Source: Shinisaurus crocodilurus
Taxonomy: Eukaryota; Chordata; Lepidosauria; Squamata; Shinisauridae
Length of the DNA stretch: 64,000 nucleotides
Reading direction: 5' to 3'
Assembly: GCA_021292165.1 (NCBI GenBank)
Contig: JAHFWL010000040.1
Location: 496,001-560,000 of the forward strand
The translations under genes and the position numbers were made by a program. Shown here piece by piece: positions 19,189 to 30,184 of this stretch. Numbering within the stretch: the stretch's first letter is position 1; each line of letters starts with the position of its first letter. The notes beneath the pieces were generated by a model. The model worked only from the letters and a program-made list of their open reading frames with translations. It made no database searches and was not told the DNA's origin.

Positions 19189-20902
19189 CAGGGCCGGATT
19201 AAGATAGGGGCTATTGGAGCTGCAGCTCCAGGCCCCTACCACAAAATAGGCCCACAATATAGGGACGCGCGGCGCTGGGGAAATGAGGACGTCACCTCGC
19301 TCACCTGCGGGGCGTTGCCGGAGGCGAGCAGAGGTTGCCACGAGGCGCCGGACGCCGTGAGCTCCGTCCCGCTGGAGCAGTTCCGCGGTGAGCGCCGCGG
19401 CCGCCAGTCCGCCGCCCTGCCGGCCCCCGGTGTGTGTGAAGGGCTCTCCCAGGATCCGTCAAGAGCGGGGCCGGGAGAGCCGCGCGCCTCGCAGCCCGAA
19501 GTGCGGCGGTGGTGGTGGGTCCAGGGAGTAGCCCCCACCCCGTGCCCAAAGCGTCAAGGTGGCCCGACCTACGTTGGAAACTCGCATTTGTGCAGTGGGA
19601 AGGGCGGAGCAGCTGCGCGACAAGGGGCGGCCCCTCTGAGCATATGCAGAGTGCCTTTCCCTCCACCCGTTTCATAGGCCCCCCGACCCCCCCCGCCTCA
19701 GATATACAAGCACACAAAGCACGCCCGTGTCGGAAATGACGCGCTGCCGCGCCCCTGCGTTGTGGCGTGCGGGCCTCTGCCGCGGTCCTGGGGTGTGCGC
19801 GCGTCGCGCGTTCCCGAACGGGGAAGCGGTCCAATGGATCTGCCCGGGAGGCGGAAGCAGCAGCGCGTGCGGCGGGCCGGCCTCAGCCGGGGGGCATCTC
19901 TTCTTTGCGAGAGAAGGCAAGGCAGCCCTGCGCGTCTGCAACTGCCGTCCCCAGGCTCGTGTGGAAGAGAGGGAGGACAGCGCAGTGCCCACGGACTCTG
20001 CAAGGGGAGGTCTATGCATGACTGCCTGGAAGTAAGCCCATTGAACTCCATGGGGCTTACTGCCTGGTAAACATGTACAGGATCTTGCACGGCCACCTAT
20101 ACAGAACCACACTTCTGCATAATTCCAGATGAATTCACCTACAAAACAAAACATAAACCTCTGTCCCTCTTTGGTTTCCTGTTTCTAACATGGATTCAAC
20201 TACCCGATACCAGCCGTAGCAGAACATTGAAAATGGACCCAAAGACGCTGCTCTCCCCCCACCCACCCACCCCCTGCATCGTTTAACCCCTCTGGGTACA
20301 AACTGGACAAAGTGGCTCATTTCCAGAAGGGCGGCAGCCTTGTTAGCCTGTTGCAGCAAAAGGGGGGGGGGGGAAGAGTCTTATTTATTTATAATACATT
20401 CCGCTTGGTCCCTTTGGCCCAGCACTGTCAACACAGACTGGCGGCAGCAGCTGCCCCCCCCCCCTGGTTTGAGGCTGGACCCTTTCCTAGCTCCCCCCCC
20501 CAGAGATGCTGCCGGGGAGGGGGGGATTGAACTGGGGGCCTTCTGCATGCAAACCAGGGGCGCCACCACTGAGCCGCACGCAGCCCCTCCATATTGGCAT
20601 TGATGGATTGCCCCCCCCCCCGCCTTCACCCTCACTGCCGTTTCCACGACTGGGTGGCAAAGCAGTGGACAGGAGGACCGGAAGCAGGTGCGTGGCACTT
20701 TTCTCTCAGGACAGCAGGAAGAGAGAGATGGAGAGTGCGGCCCTAACTTTGGGGGCGGTACCCGGGGTTTTGGCACTTTAATGGTAATTAAAATATTTAA
20801 TTTGTTTTAATATAAAATTGCGTCTTCATTTTATTTATTTCCATAAACAAGGCTCACCAAAATCCTCAGCACCAGGCCCATAATGCTCTTAATCCGGCCC
20901 TG
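19189..20902. mobile_element. hAT transposon with GC-rich interior
   Basis: The left end CAGGGCCGGATTAAGA and right end TCTTAATCCGGCCCTG are inverted repeats. The 8-mer CGAAGACA flanks both ends exactly (19181-19188 and 20903-20910). The interior 19260-20030 is CpG-rich, with overlapping open frames on both strands, none recognisable. Near 20520-20580 is a tRNA-like SINE head on the minus strand. There is no transposase frame. Confidence 0.85.
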
Positions 20903-20934
20903 CGAAGACACCCTTACTGCCCCCCTTCCATTAG

Positions 20935-21538
20935 CAGGGATGTTGACGAGTCCTTGGTCTCGAGTCACGAGTCGAGTCACGAGTCTTTGGACCCAAGTCT
21001 CGAGTCCGAGTCCAAGTCCTTGGTCCAAAATGGTGACTCACGAGTCCCGAGTCACGAGTCACTCCCAAAGCTGACTCCACGAGTCCCTATAAAAATCAAT
21101 GGGGTTTTTCCCCAACAAAATAAGGCTACTTCAGATGTGTGGCTTAAATAAATTCTAGGCACAAGTGTGCCTTTTTATCTCAAAACTCTGCCACTGATTT
21201 TGACAAGAACAGACCAGGCAGACAAACCCAAAATAACCAGGCAGGCAGAGGAGGCAGGGAACCCCAAACAGGCAGACAGAGGCAGCCAATCCCAAAATGC
21301 CTGAAAGGTTGCATTAGGAAAATGATTTTAAAAAATAAACTTGGATTGTTACTGCAACTGGGTCCAGGCAGCACCTGCAGGTGGCATCAAGCAGGGATGT
21401 TGACGAGTCCTTGGTCTCGAGTCCCGAGTCGAGTCTCGAGTCCCATTAAAAATATTGGGACTCGAGTCCGAGTCGAGTCAGAGGGGGGACTCAGTCCGAC
21501 TCACGAGTCGAGTCCTCGAGTCCGAGTCCCCATCCCTG
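20935..21538. mobile_element. hAT-like element, CGAGTC family, copy 2
   Basis: The ends are CAGGGATG and CATCCCTG, with the exact 8-base duplication TCCATTAG at 20927-20934 and 21539-21546. Both subterminal regions are built from CGAGTC and GAGTCC words. The middle contains 'ataaggctacttcagatgtg' and repeated 'ccaggcaggcagaggaggca' units. It is non-autonomous. Confidence 0.9.
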
Positions 21539-21546
21539 TCCATTAG

Positions 21547-22174
21547 CGAGTGTACCGTTTCACCACCATCCACCATCTCCTGCGGCTGCTCCTCCTTCTC
21601 CTCGTTGCTACCCTTTGCTTCATTGCCAGGCAAAGAGCTAAGTGAGCGAGCTGACAATGGAATCTGCTGCTCCTCCTCCTCCTCGCCGCCACCACACCAT
21701 TGTCTGAGCCCAAGTGAGAGGCAGGCGAACAAGGAGGTTGCAATGGAGAAGAGGAGGAGCAAAGTCCACGGGGCTCTTGCCAGTGGGCCCCTGATGGAGT
21801 GCGGGCCCTCGGCAGGGGCCCGGCCGTGCCGACCCTTGACGCCAGCCCAGGGTGTAATAAATAATGTAATGAGCATGGAGAAAGGTTGGCAGAGGGAAAG
21901 GTTGAAGGCAACGTTTGACTACAAACAAACTGATAAGGCCCCAGTGGGGTATAGATTTCATAGATCATAGAGTTGGAAGGAGCCTACAATAGGTAAGTGT
22001 TACAGCAGATGCCGGGGGGGGGGGGGGATTATTCTATTCTAGATTTAAAATATCTAGAATTTAGTCTGTTGTTGCGTTCTTTTCCTAAAAAGAATTTGGT
22101 TGGAATAAGTATCTCAAACAAATATACTGTTTGTTTGTTTGTTTGAGGAGATTGAAATTAATGATACTCTAGTT
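21547..22174. other. Intergenic with diverged repeats
   Basis: The 21690-21850 block ('cacggggctcttgccagtgg ... gacccttgacgccagccc') is a diverged repeat of 16265-16385. Near 21955-21985 is the tail of a 5S SINE/CR1-type repeat. No gene seen. Confidence 0.5.
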
Positions 22175-23244
22175 CAGTGCTTCCCAAACTTGTGTCCCCA
22201 GATGTTTTTGGCCTACAACTCCCAGCATGCCCCAGCCAGCATAGCTGGAGCATGCTGGGAGTTGTATTTTATTTTATTTATTATATTTTTTAATCGCCCA
22301 TCTGGCCGGTCACACGGCCACCCTGGGCGATGTACAATTAAAATACAGTAAAATACAATAAAATATAATGATTAAAACAATATAAAAAATTCTTATTAAA
22401 AACCTAACCCACCCCATATTCCCGCCTGAACAGCCATGTTTTTAATGCACGGCGGAAGCTCATCACGGAGGGGGCATGGCGAAGGTCACTAGGGAGGGAG
22501 TTCCAAAATGTGGGGGCCGCCACAGAGAAGGCCCTCTTCCTAGTCCCCACCAGCCTGGCTGCTCTGGCTGATGGGATAAGGAGAAGGCCGTCCGTGGCAG
22601 ACCTTGTTGAGCGGCCTACTTGATGTTGCTGGAGGCGCTCCTTGAGATAAGCTGGGCCGGAGCCGTGTAGGGTTTTAAAGGTCAAAACCAACACCTTGAA
22701 TTCGGCTCGGCAAGCAACTGGTAGCCAGTGCAACTCATTAAGCACTGGCGTGATGTGATCACGCCGGCGGCTGCCCTTAATCAGGCGAGCCGCCGCGTTC
22801 TGTACCAGCTGAAGCTTCCGGACTGTCTTCAAGGGTAACCCCACGTAGAGCGCATTACAGTAGTCTAGGCGAGAGGAGACCAAGGCATGAACCACTGATG
22901 GGAGCAGGTGATTAGGAAGGTAGGGGCGCAGCTGCCGTATCAGATGGAGTTGATACAGCGCTGCCCGGCTCACAGCTGCCACCTGAGCCTCCATGGACAG
23001 CTGGGAGTCTAGAATGACCCCCAAGCTGCGGACCTGGTCCTTCAGGGGTAGATGTACCCCATTCAGCACCAGGTCAACATCCCCTAACCTTCCCTTGTCC
23101 CCCACCAGAAGTACCTCGGTCTTGTCGGGGTTCAGTTTCAGCATGTTCCTTCCCATCCAGCCAGCCACTGACTCCAGGCACTTGGACAGGGTCTCAACGG
23201 TTGTAGGCCAAAAACATCTGGGGACACAAGTTTGGGAAGCACTG
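22175..23244. mobile_element. hAT MITE split by an L2 LINE
   Basis: The ends CAGTGCTTCCCAAACTTG and CAAGTTTGGGAAGCACTG are perfect inverted repeats. The 8-mer CTCTAGTT flanks both sides (22167-22174 and 23245-23252). The original element would be about 130 bases; 933 bases of LINE interrupt it. Confidence 0.9.
22267..23199 (-). mobile_element. L2-type LINE, 3' part with RT C-terminus
   Basis: A 254-codon minus-strand frame (22404-23168) carries the C-terminal third of an L2-clade reverse transcriptase. Recognisable blocks are LKLNPDKTEVLLVG, QVRSLGVILDSQLSMEAQV, LDYCNALYVGLPLKT, LQLVQNAAARLI and ELHWLPVACRAEFKVLVL. The catalytic palm is absent, so it is 5'-truncated and cannot move by itself. 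GTTGTA at 22261-22266 and 23200-23205 is the likely target duplication, placing it inside the older MITE. The intact frame suggests recent insertion. Confidence 0.85.
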
Positions 23245-23594
23245 CTCTAGTTCAATTTTTCTTCAACATTCCCATTATGGGTGCTGTGGGATTTAAATGT
23301 CCTTAAAAATAAAAGAGGGAGAAGGAAGGGGGAGAGAGAGAGAGAGAGAGAGAATTAAAATTGTTGGATTTGGCTGGCTGGGGAATGCTGGAAGTTGTAG
23401 GACTTTTTTCTGTCTAAACATACAAAGGATTGTGCCCTAAGACAATAACCGTAAAATCCATCAACTAGACTTGAATATGTCAAATATTCAAAAGAATGTA
23501 TAGGAATTCTGATGTAGATTTTTCAAGATTTTGAATTTCTGCAAAACTTTGCTTCTCCCTGTGCAACTACAAGTTATAGGTTCAGCAATGGGCT

Positions 23595-23830
23595 GGATAC
23601 AACATTGTGATGCCATACACTCAGAGTCAGAGCACCGAAACAGAAAGCAGAATCATCCGTCTGGGTGTCTTTGGGGATAAGAAGGTGTAGCGCTCCTCTC
23701 TGTTCAGGCTTATATCGAAATAGCCATGAAGCTGAGTGCAGTCATGCTTTTTTTGCCCTCACCAATACAATATTTCTGGATCTTCTTACAAATCCATCTG
23801 GGTTCAGGGGGGTCCCAGAGCCCACAAGAA
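23595..23830 (-). pseudogene. Relic V exon left of V4
   Basis: The minus strand contains GYFDISLNREERYTFLSP, matching GDFNMSLNTEQRATSLSR of FR3 in V4. The second-cysteine region is recognisable only after a frameshift (DDSAFCFGAL against EDSAVYFCAM). FR1/FR2 are largely lost. It begins about 40 bases beyond the V4 nonamer, as in the relics beside V5 to V9. Confidence 0.6.
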
Positions 23831-23869
23831 CCCAGAGCTGTGTCTGTTCGACTTGCAGGCTCCGTCCCA

Positions 23870-23908
23870 GGTTTTGCGATGGGCAGGATGCATCTTCTGA
23901 GCACTGTG
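23870..23908 (-). other. V4 recombination signal (23-spacer)
   Basis: Heptamer CACAGTG (23902-23908), 23-base spacer, nonamer CGCAAAACC (23870-23878). The same signal is shared by V5 to V9 and V11. Confidence 0.9.
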
Positions 23909-24192
23909 AGCCATGGCACAGAAATACACAGCAGAATCCTCAAACCGGGCTGCATTCCTGGAGAGGGAGGTGGCTCGCTGCTCTGTGTTCAAGCTCATAT
24001 TGAAATCGCCCTGAAGCTCCGTTTTAGTTGAAAACAGTATGGCTATTGAGAGGATCTGGCCACCTTGGATCTGCTTGTACCATTGCAAGTTATTTGGATT
24101 TCCTTGATAGGAGCAGTTGAGCTGGATGGCTTCTCCCTCCTTGGCAGAAACAAATCTGTCTGTCTGGGTTACTGTTTCTTGGCCCGAAATGC
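23909..24192 (-). CDS. TRAV: TCR alpha V4 exon, expanded family
   Basis: Open V exon of 284 bases after acceptor CTCTTCCAG: two bases plus 94 codons. Cys26 (IQLNCSYQG), Trp37 (NLQWYKQIQGGQ) and Cys91 (DSAVYFCAMA) are in place. It starts ISGQETVTQTDRF. The leader is 178 bases upstream (24371-24425), a much shorter intron than the 372-384 bases in its paralogues V5 to V9. It is the leftmost member of the seven-gene family (V4 to V9 and V11). I cannot assign a mammalian subgroup with confidence. Confidence 0.92.
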
Positions 24193-24370
24193 CTGGAAGA
24201 GAATAAGAACAATGTGAACGATCCTGGTCAGTTTTCTCATCCTTCGAAAGAAAATTGAAGGAAACATGCATCAGACTGGGATGCTTTCCCCCACTGATGT
24301 CAAGCGCACCTTACAGAGTCCTGGATTGGGACGATGCCAGGAAGGTCCAAATGCATTCACACGTCCCTAC

Positions 24371-24425
24371 CTGTGCAGAGGGCCAGCAGCAAAGCGGCAG
24401 TGATCCTTCTCGCCAGGGTCCCCAT
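24371..24425 (-). CDS. TRAV: V4 leader exon
   Basis: ATG at 24425 encodes MGTLARRITAALLLALCT, with donor G|GTAGGG in phase 1. It is 55 bases, as in V5 to V9. A RUNX-like word (TGTGGT on the minus strand) lies roughly 60 bases upstream. Confidence 0.9.
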
Positions 24426-24727
24426 CTTTCGTTTCTGAGACAACTGCGATGAACCATTTCAGTCAGTCTCCTGACAGGACCACAAACTTGTGGGAGGTTT
24501 CCCCGAAGATCAAAGGAGTTGTCAGATTTTGCTCTGTTCGTGTTGTCAGAGGGGGAAATGTAGGTAAGGCAGGGATTCTCACATTTCATTTGGCCCTAAG
24601 ATGCTTTCCAGAAGTCAACAACACATCCAAACTCTCGAAAGGTTTTTCCTTTAGTGCTAGCTTTCCACAAATCAAGGAATTTCTTCCTTTTTTTCTTTTT
24701 TCTTCCCCATTTTGGGCAAGGGTTGGC

Positions 24728-25100
24728 AACATGTAGAGGCTAGGAGGGTGGCTACTGGGGAAGGGGCCTTCTCAGTTGTGGCACCCCATCTATGGAATCA
24801 ACTCCCCAAGGCGATCTGCTTGGAGCCTACCCTCTATTCTTTTAGGCGCCAGGTGAAGACCTTTTTATTTACCCAATATTTTAATGGATGATTTTATTCC
24901 TTTTATTCTTTTTATTATTGCCACTGTAGCTCGGGACTGAATTTATTTGACTGCTTGTTTTTATCTTGGTGTATTTTAATATGTTTATGGGGTGGGGGTT
25001 GTACTGTTTTTGTAAACAGCCCAGGGAGCCTCTTGGCTGATGGGCAGTAAACAAATGTCTTAAATAAATGAATGAATAGATAAATAAATAAATATGTAGC
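24728..25100 (+). mobile_element. L2-type LINE 3' end (diverged)
   Basis: 'gggccttctcagttgtggca', 'ggaatcaactccccaaggcg' and 'gtgaagacctttttattt' correspond to the end of the L2 ORF. A 3' noncoding region follows, ending in AAATAAATGAATG repeats. Confidence 0.6.
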
Positions 25101-25735
25101 CCTCTAGATGGTTTGCCTACAACTCTCATCCTAGCCAATGGTGAGGGAAGATGGGAGTTGTAAACCAAAACATCTGGATGGCCACAAGTTGCTGTCTCCT
25201 GACTTAGGGCATTATTCAATCAAGCGATTTCCATCTGCATTTTGAAGAGTAGGGCTATGCCAGTGGTTGCTTTTCTGTGTTCATCCTAAAGAAAGCAGCA
25301 CTGGGTGGCTCTTTCTTTTTCTTCTACTGAGTGTATCCTGCCCTTTCCATGGGTCTCGGGGAAGGTTACGCCTATAATTAGAAGCTTACACTGAGAAGAG
25401 GAGAAGAGAGGATGGGATGTTGGAGAGTTAGAATCCCACCTCTGGCACCAATTTACTGGTTGGCCTTGGCAAATCACTGATCTCCCAGGGCCACGTCTTA
25501 TGGGGCAAAATACACAGTTGATGCATCACATGCGAGCAACACCTGCATTTATTGCTATCACCATTTCTTCTTTAAAAAACACATAGACTTGGCTTTTTAC
25601 CTGCGTGTTTTACGAAGGAATGAGGATAATAATACATGCATAGGCACACTCATGTTCATTTTATTCATGTTATATGTGTGTGTGTATGTATGTATGTATG
25701 TGTGTATATATTCTATTTATTTAATTATTATATTT
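25101..25735. other. V4 upstream flank, repeat fragments
   Basis: It corresponds to 35600-36180 and 48520-49080 of other units (shared words 'gcaatttccatctgcatttt', 'cctgcatttattgctatc'). It ends in a (TG)(TATG) tract. No gene seen. Confidence 0.6.
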
Positions 25736-25740
25736 ATATC

Positions 25741-26768
25741 AGTGGAAGACCAACAACCTGGTCTTCTGCGCGGGTTCAATGCTAAGGGGGTAGCGGGTGC
25801 TGGGGCGGGCCTTCTCCAAGGTCCCCAACACCTCGCCTTAGCCTAGAACAAAGGGATAACTTCTAGCCACAAAAGTATCTTTTAGAAAACAAGTTTATTT
25901 ACAAAATTACCTTCACAAACTTAGACCCACGCCAGCAATACAGCTTATCAGTACGGTACAAAGTAGCAAGCAAAAGTCTCAAGGACACCGTGATTTCAGG
26001 GCTCTCAGCTAGTTAGTTTAGCTCGGGTCCCGGCAGAGGCCCGGTCAACCGCACGCTGCTAGCTGGGTTCCCGGCAGAGGCCCGGTCTACCCAAGCGGCT
26101 AGCTGGGTTCCCGGCAGAGGCCCGGTCTACCCAAGCGGCTAGCTGGGTTCCCTGCGGAGGCCCGGTCCACCCAAGCGCCTAGCTGGGTTCCCGGCGGAGG
26201 CCCGGTCTACCCAAGCGGCCAGTGATTCCAGCTAGCTGGAGCGCGCCGGATTCTGCTACCCGGGGTTGCTGATCCTTCGTTCCCTTACCCCAGGCATGGG
26301 CAAGATTGCTGAACAGGTCCAGCGAAAAGTTCCCTTGTGCAGGGTGTTTTATACCTTGGTGTTTCAGGTAGCCCCTCCCTCCATGATCAGGTGGGTTGAC
26401 ACCCTCCCTGAGGGGCGGCCTTTTGGGTCAGGTGGGGTGACGCCTTCCCCCCGTGGGGTGGGGTCCCTTTGAAGCCACTTGCTTAATGGTCCCATCCTAT
26501 GGTGTTGAGTGGCCATTTCTTAGGGGTGCCGAAGCGTCTGCCCTGGAGAGGTATTCAAGTCTTATGTAGGTGGGGCTGATATGCGAGAGCATTGACAAAC
26601 CTGGTGATGCTTCCTGCCTTCCCCCCTGGGGTGATTCTATGCAGATGTTGTTTGTCCCCTTTGGCATCTGTGGAGACTGGCTGTCTTCCCCCCCCCCTGG
26701 GTCTCCTTCCCCCCTCCTTGGTGAGTGTGTGTGTGTCAGGCAGGGGGCTTAGGTTGGCTTTCTCCGCA
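25741..26768 (-). mobile_element. Solo LTR of a retroelement, minus orientation
   Basis: 1028 bases with a 5-base duplication ATATC (25736-25740 and 26769-26773), interrupting a SINE. On the minus strand it starts TGCGGAGAAAGCC and ends GGTCTTCCACT, the same ends as the LTR at 28895-29707. A TATA box (TATAAAAC, about 26346-26353) and a downstream AATAAA (about 25889-25895) are in LTR order. No coding sequence remains. Confidence 0.75.
26022..26217. repeat. 40-base minisatellite inside the LTR
   Basis: Four tandem copies (26058-26217) of a 40-base unit containing 'gctagctgggttcccggc' and 'aggcccggtctacccaagcg', plus a partial copy from about 26022. The copies differ by a few substitutions. 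Confidence 0.9.
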
Positions 26769-26773
26769 ATATC

Positions 26774-26985
26774 CTACCATTTTTCCTGAAACAAACCCAA
26801 GGAGGCTTACATAATCTTCCTCCTCCTCCTCCTCTCCATTTTATCCTCACAACAGCCCTGTGAGGTAGGTTCGGCTGAGTCCGTGAGCCCAAAGTCACCC
26901 AGTGAGCTTCGTGGCCATGTGGGGACTAGAACCCGGATCTCCCGAGTCCCAGCCCAACACTCTTACCACTGTTTCACACTGTTTA
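26774..26985 (-). mobile_element. tRNA-derived SINE, right part
   Basis: It continues the SINE whose tail end is at about 25715-25740. The solo LTR separates the halves. The same SINE is found uninterrupted at 49107-49340, so it predates the unit duplication. Confidence 0.7.
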
Positions 26986-27215
26986 ACATGCCACTCATGT
27001 GCCCTTTTGTACAAGATCTTGTAGTTACTGGCAGTCGGTTACATTTGGGTGCTGCCGGCTCTTGTGATACTAGCGTCAAAGATAGGAAGTTCAAGCTTCA
27101 CCCACTCATTTCTTCCATTTCCAATGTTCAGGTGTGAGTGCTGCTGCTTACAGAGCCAAAATAGCAGAATCCATACATGTGAGGACTGAGCATTCTCACA
27201 GTGGCCACAGAATGA

Positions 27216-27900
27216 CAGGGATGTTGAAGAGTCCTTGGTCTCGAGTCACGAGTCGAGTCACGAGTCTTTGGACCCGAGTCTCGAGTCCGAGTCCTTGGTC
27301 CAAAATGGTGACTCCCGAGTCCCGAGTCACTCCCAAAACTGACTCCACGAGTCCCTATTAAAATCAATAGGGTTGATTCAAACTCTGATAAAAAAATCAG
27401 AGTTTTTTTCCCCAACAAAATAAGGCTACTTCAGATGTGTGGTTTAAATAAATTATAGGCACAAGTGTGCCTTTTTATTTCAAAACTCTGCCACTGATTT
27501 TGGCAAGAACAGACCAGGCAGACATTCCCAAAATAACCAGGCAGGCAGAGGAGGCAGGGAACCCCAAAGCAGGCAGGCAGAGGCCTTTGTCTTGGACAAT
27601 TCAAACTGTGGAACTGGTTAAGAAGAGACCAGGCAGGCAGAGGAGGCTGGGAACCCCAAACAGGCAGGCAGAGGCCTTTGTCTTGGACAATTCAACTGTT
27701 CAACTTGATCTTCGCTGGCGATCGCACTCCTCTCCACTCCTTCTGGCACAGCCCAGGGATGTTGACGAGTCCTTGGTCTCGAGTCCCGAGTCGAGTCTCG
27801 AGTCCCATTTAAAATATTGGGACTCGAGTCAGACTCGAGTCAGAGGGGGGACTCAGTCCGACTCACGAGTCGAGTCCTGGAGTCCGAGTCCCCATCGCTG
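27216..27900. mobile_element. hAT-like element, CGAGTC family, copy 3
   Basis: The ends are CAGGGATG and CATCGCTG. Flanking 8-mers CAGAATGA (27208-27215) and CAAAATGA (27901-27908) agree at 7 of 8. The interior is colinear with the copy at 59352-60341, including the 'cttttgtcttggacaattc'-type segment. Confidence 0.85.
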
Positions 27901-28379
27901 CAAAATGATGACTGACTCTGGAGTTGGGGGAGAAACCCAGGTGGGAGGGGGGAGAGAAGGAAATATCCTGGAGGCGGGCACTGATGAGGAACACTCCATC
28001 CATACTGCAACATTTTGTTACAGGTCCCACTCGTTACCCTCTGATCCTCACCTCAGAGCAGGGGGTTGGACTCGATGGCCTTGTAGGCCCCTTCCAACTC
28101 TATCAGATCCTATGATTCCTATGACTCCTTCCAGCTGAGTTCAATGGGATTTCCTCCCAAATAGTTGTGCACACAGGACTGCAGCCTTACTCAGCCTAAA
28201 ATTGCTACTGCTTGTCTGCGAAGCACTCAACTCCGTACATATTTCAATTCTTTTGATAGGATCATATTCTTGATTCAATCCCATCCCTATTTCTGATTGG
28301 CCTGGCTGATGTAGATAAGCCCTTCCAGGTCAGAAATTATAGTAACCTTAATATTCTTAAGGTTGTGTAACCAAGGAGC

Positions 28380-28440
28380 CAGAGTTGTGCTGGAGGGGTG
28401 TCCTTGAAGAAGTTTTCTTGGCCTCCATACTACTACAAAA
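28380..28440 (-). pseudogene. Orphan V leader remnant
   Basis: The minus strand reads MEAKKTSSRTPLQHNSGS from an ATG near 28425, homologous to the better-preserved copy at 33104-33166. No V exon follows before the next gene. Confidence 0.45.
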
Positions 28441-28555
28441 ACAATGACTAGTATTTGTTTTTCAGTAGATTAACTGAATACAAGATGCAGGCACACACAG
28501 AGAGGGACTTCAGCCGCTGGATTTCTTCTCTCTTCCTCTAAGAAAGGAAGAGTCT

Positions 28556-28572
28556 CCAGTGCCCTCTAGTGG
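28556..28572 (-). promoter_or_regulatory. CTCF-like motif, unit of V5
   Basis: The minus strand reads CCACTAGAGGGCACTGG, a full match to CCASYAGRKGGCRS, oriented with V transcription. It lies in a V-promoter-like segment with no live V exon. Confidence 0.5.
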
Positions 28573-28894
28573 AAAAAAAGCAGGCATGAGATTGATCGAT
28601 CAGTCTTTCCCAGCATGGGTGCCCTCCAGATATTTGAGGCTACAAATCCCATCAGCTTCAGCCAGCATTGTATTTGTCAGGAATGATGGGAACTGTAGTA
28701 CCGAACATCTGCAGGACACCATGATGTGGAAAGGCTGATGTAGGTGAAAAAGATAACAGAACACACATTAAGTGGCAGCAATTTATTTTTATTTCCCCCC
28801 CCCCTTTTTTACTGAAATGCAGATACTGGGCGGCTGGTGGACTTCACTATCTGTATTTTCCCCCAATGGAAAGAGAAAAATTGCATAGAGTGAG

Positions 28895-29707
28895 TGTGGA
28901 GAAAGCCTGAGCACACACACACAGTGACCTGAACCCTGACACAGTTTCCCCTTGGTAACCACACATAGTTTTCACTTGGCAACCCCTGTCTGCATAATCC
29001 CCACTGGGGGACAGGAGATGCAAGTCTGGCCAGACAGGTAATACGTGACTCCATCTACATATCCTCAAGGGGGCACATCTGCCCGAATCCACAAGAAGAA
29101 GCATGGACCATCCGGAGGTGAAGGGCACTCTCAAAGAGCTGCGAAGTATCCCCTGAAGGGCACTGGTAAATCCAAGGCCCCACCTTTTCCCGGGCAGGAA
29201 TAAGCCCACCTGATCAGAAGGGGCAGGGAGGGGGAGGACGGGGGTAGAAAACCCCTCTGCCCACCCAAAATGGGTTGTTGGGAACAAGGGTCCAGTTGTC
29301 ATCTTCAACCCTAGCTTCGGCTAGTTCAAGCAGCTTCTTTCCCCGAGCGCCGACGGGCTCGGAGTCAGGCGATGGAGACCACTACCAGAAGCTTGTGAGT
29401 GTAAAGTCTTTGGTGCAAGGTAACTCTGTTGCTGCAATACGCTAGCCTGGGAATTAAAGGTTTCCGATCTATGAGGTCACGGCCTGGTTTTGTTTATGCT
29501 GTAGTATTCCTAGAAGTCTATTAGTCCCGCTCCATTAACCCACCGTAAATAAAGTGTCTATTCTTTGATTTGAACCGGTTATGCGTGCTTTTTAGGTAGC
29601 GGTTGAGTTTAAATCGCTTAATATCCCCTTGACGGGCAATATCTCAGTGCCGGTTAACCCGTTAAGTGATGAACTCACGCAGAAGACCCAGGTGCTGGTC
29701 TTCCACA
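28895..29707 (+). mobile_element. Solo LTR of a retroelement, plus orientation
   Basis: 813 bases starting TGTGGAGAAAGCC and ending TCTTCCACA (inverted TGTGGA/TCCACA ends). The 5-base duplication GTGAG is at 28890-28894 and 29708-29712. AATAAA is at 29548-29553. The insert is absent from the equivalent place in the other units (compare 33595-33640). Related to the LTR at 25741-26768. Confidence 0.85.
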
Positions 29708-29809
29708 GTGAGGGAAATTTTGTTTGGGAAAACAGCATGAGGAGACAGAAAAACAAACAAGCCCCTTCCTTCACTCCCATTTGGGAAAGGAATTCATTGG
29801 CACCCTTCA

Positions 29810-30120
29810 AGGCCGGCCCAAACACTTTGCTGCCTGAGGAAAAGGACAAGACGGTGCCCTGCCCTCCCCATTCCGGGTACAAAAAGCCGACCGGACTGTT
29901 TCAGCGGGATCTTTCTTCAACACTGACCATGGGAGAACGTCCTCCTCCACTCCTTCATGTGGGACTTGGAATAATAAACTGAGACCATGACCTGGATCCG
30001 GCAGCTCTAATTTTGCTCTCACCAATGCCCTATATCTGAATTATCTTCATAGGAGAGAATGAGATTGAGCTGGATAACGTATCCCTCCTTGGCAGAAAAT
30101 GAATCGGTCCGTCTGGGTTC
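29810..30120 (-). pseudogene. Relic V exon left of V5
   Basis: FR1 is recognisable as TDSFSAKEGYVIQLN on the minus strand (compare TDRFVSAKEGEAIQLN), starting about 65 bases beyond the V5 nonamer. The acceptor and first residues are missing. The rest decays through frameshifts (VMVSVYYSKSHMKEW-like FR2/FR3 text). Confidence 0.65.
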
Positions 30121-30184
30121 AGGGGGGTCCCAGAGCCCACAAGAACCCAGAGCTGAGTGTGTTCGACTTGCAGGCTCCGTCCCA

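Noticed and set aside
19301..19834. Overlapping long frames on both strands of the CpG-rich hAT interior
   Set aside because: Open because stop codons are rare in GC-rich DNA. No frame shows recognisable motifs.
26022..26217. CRISPR-like regular repeat
   Set aside because: Tandem 40-base units with no unique spacers, inside an LTR, in a vertebrate genome. It is a minisatellite.
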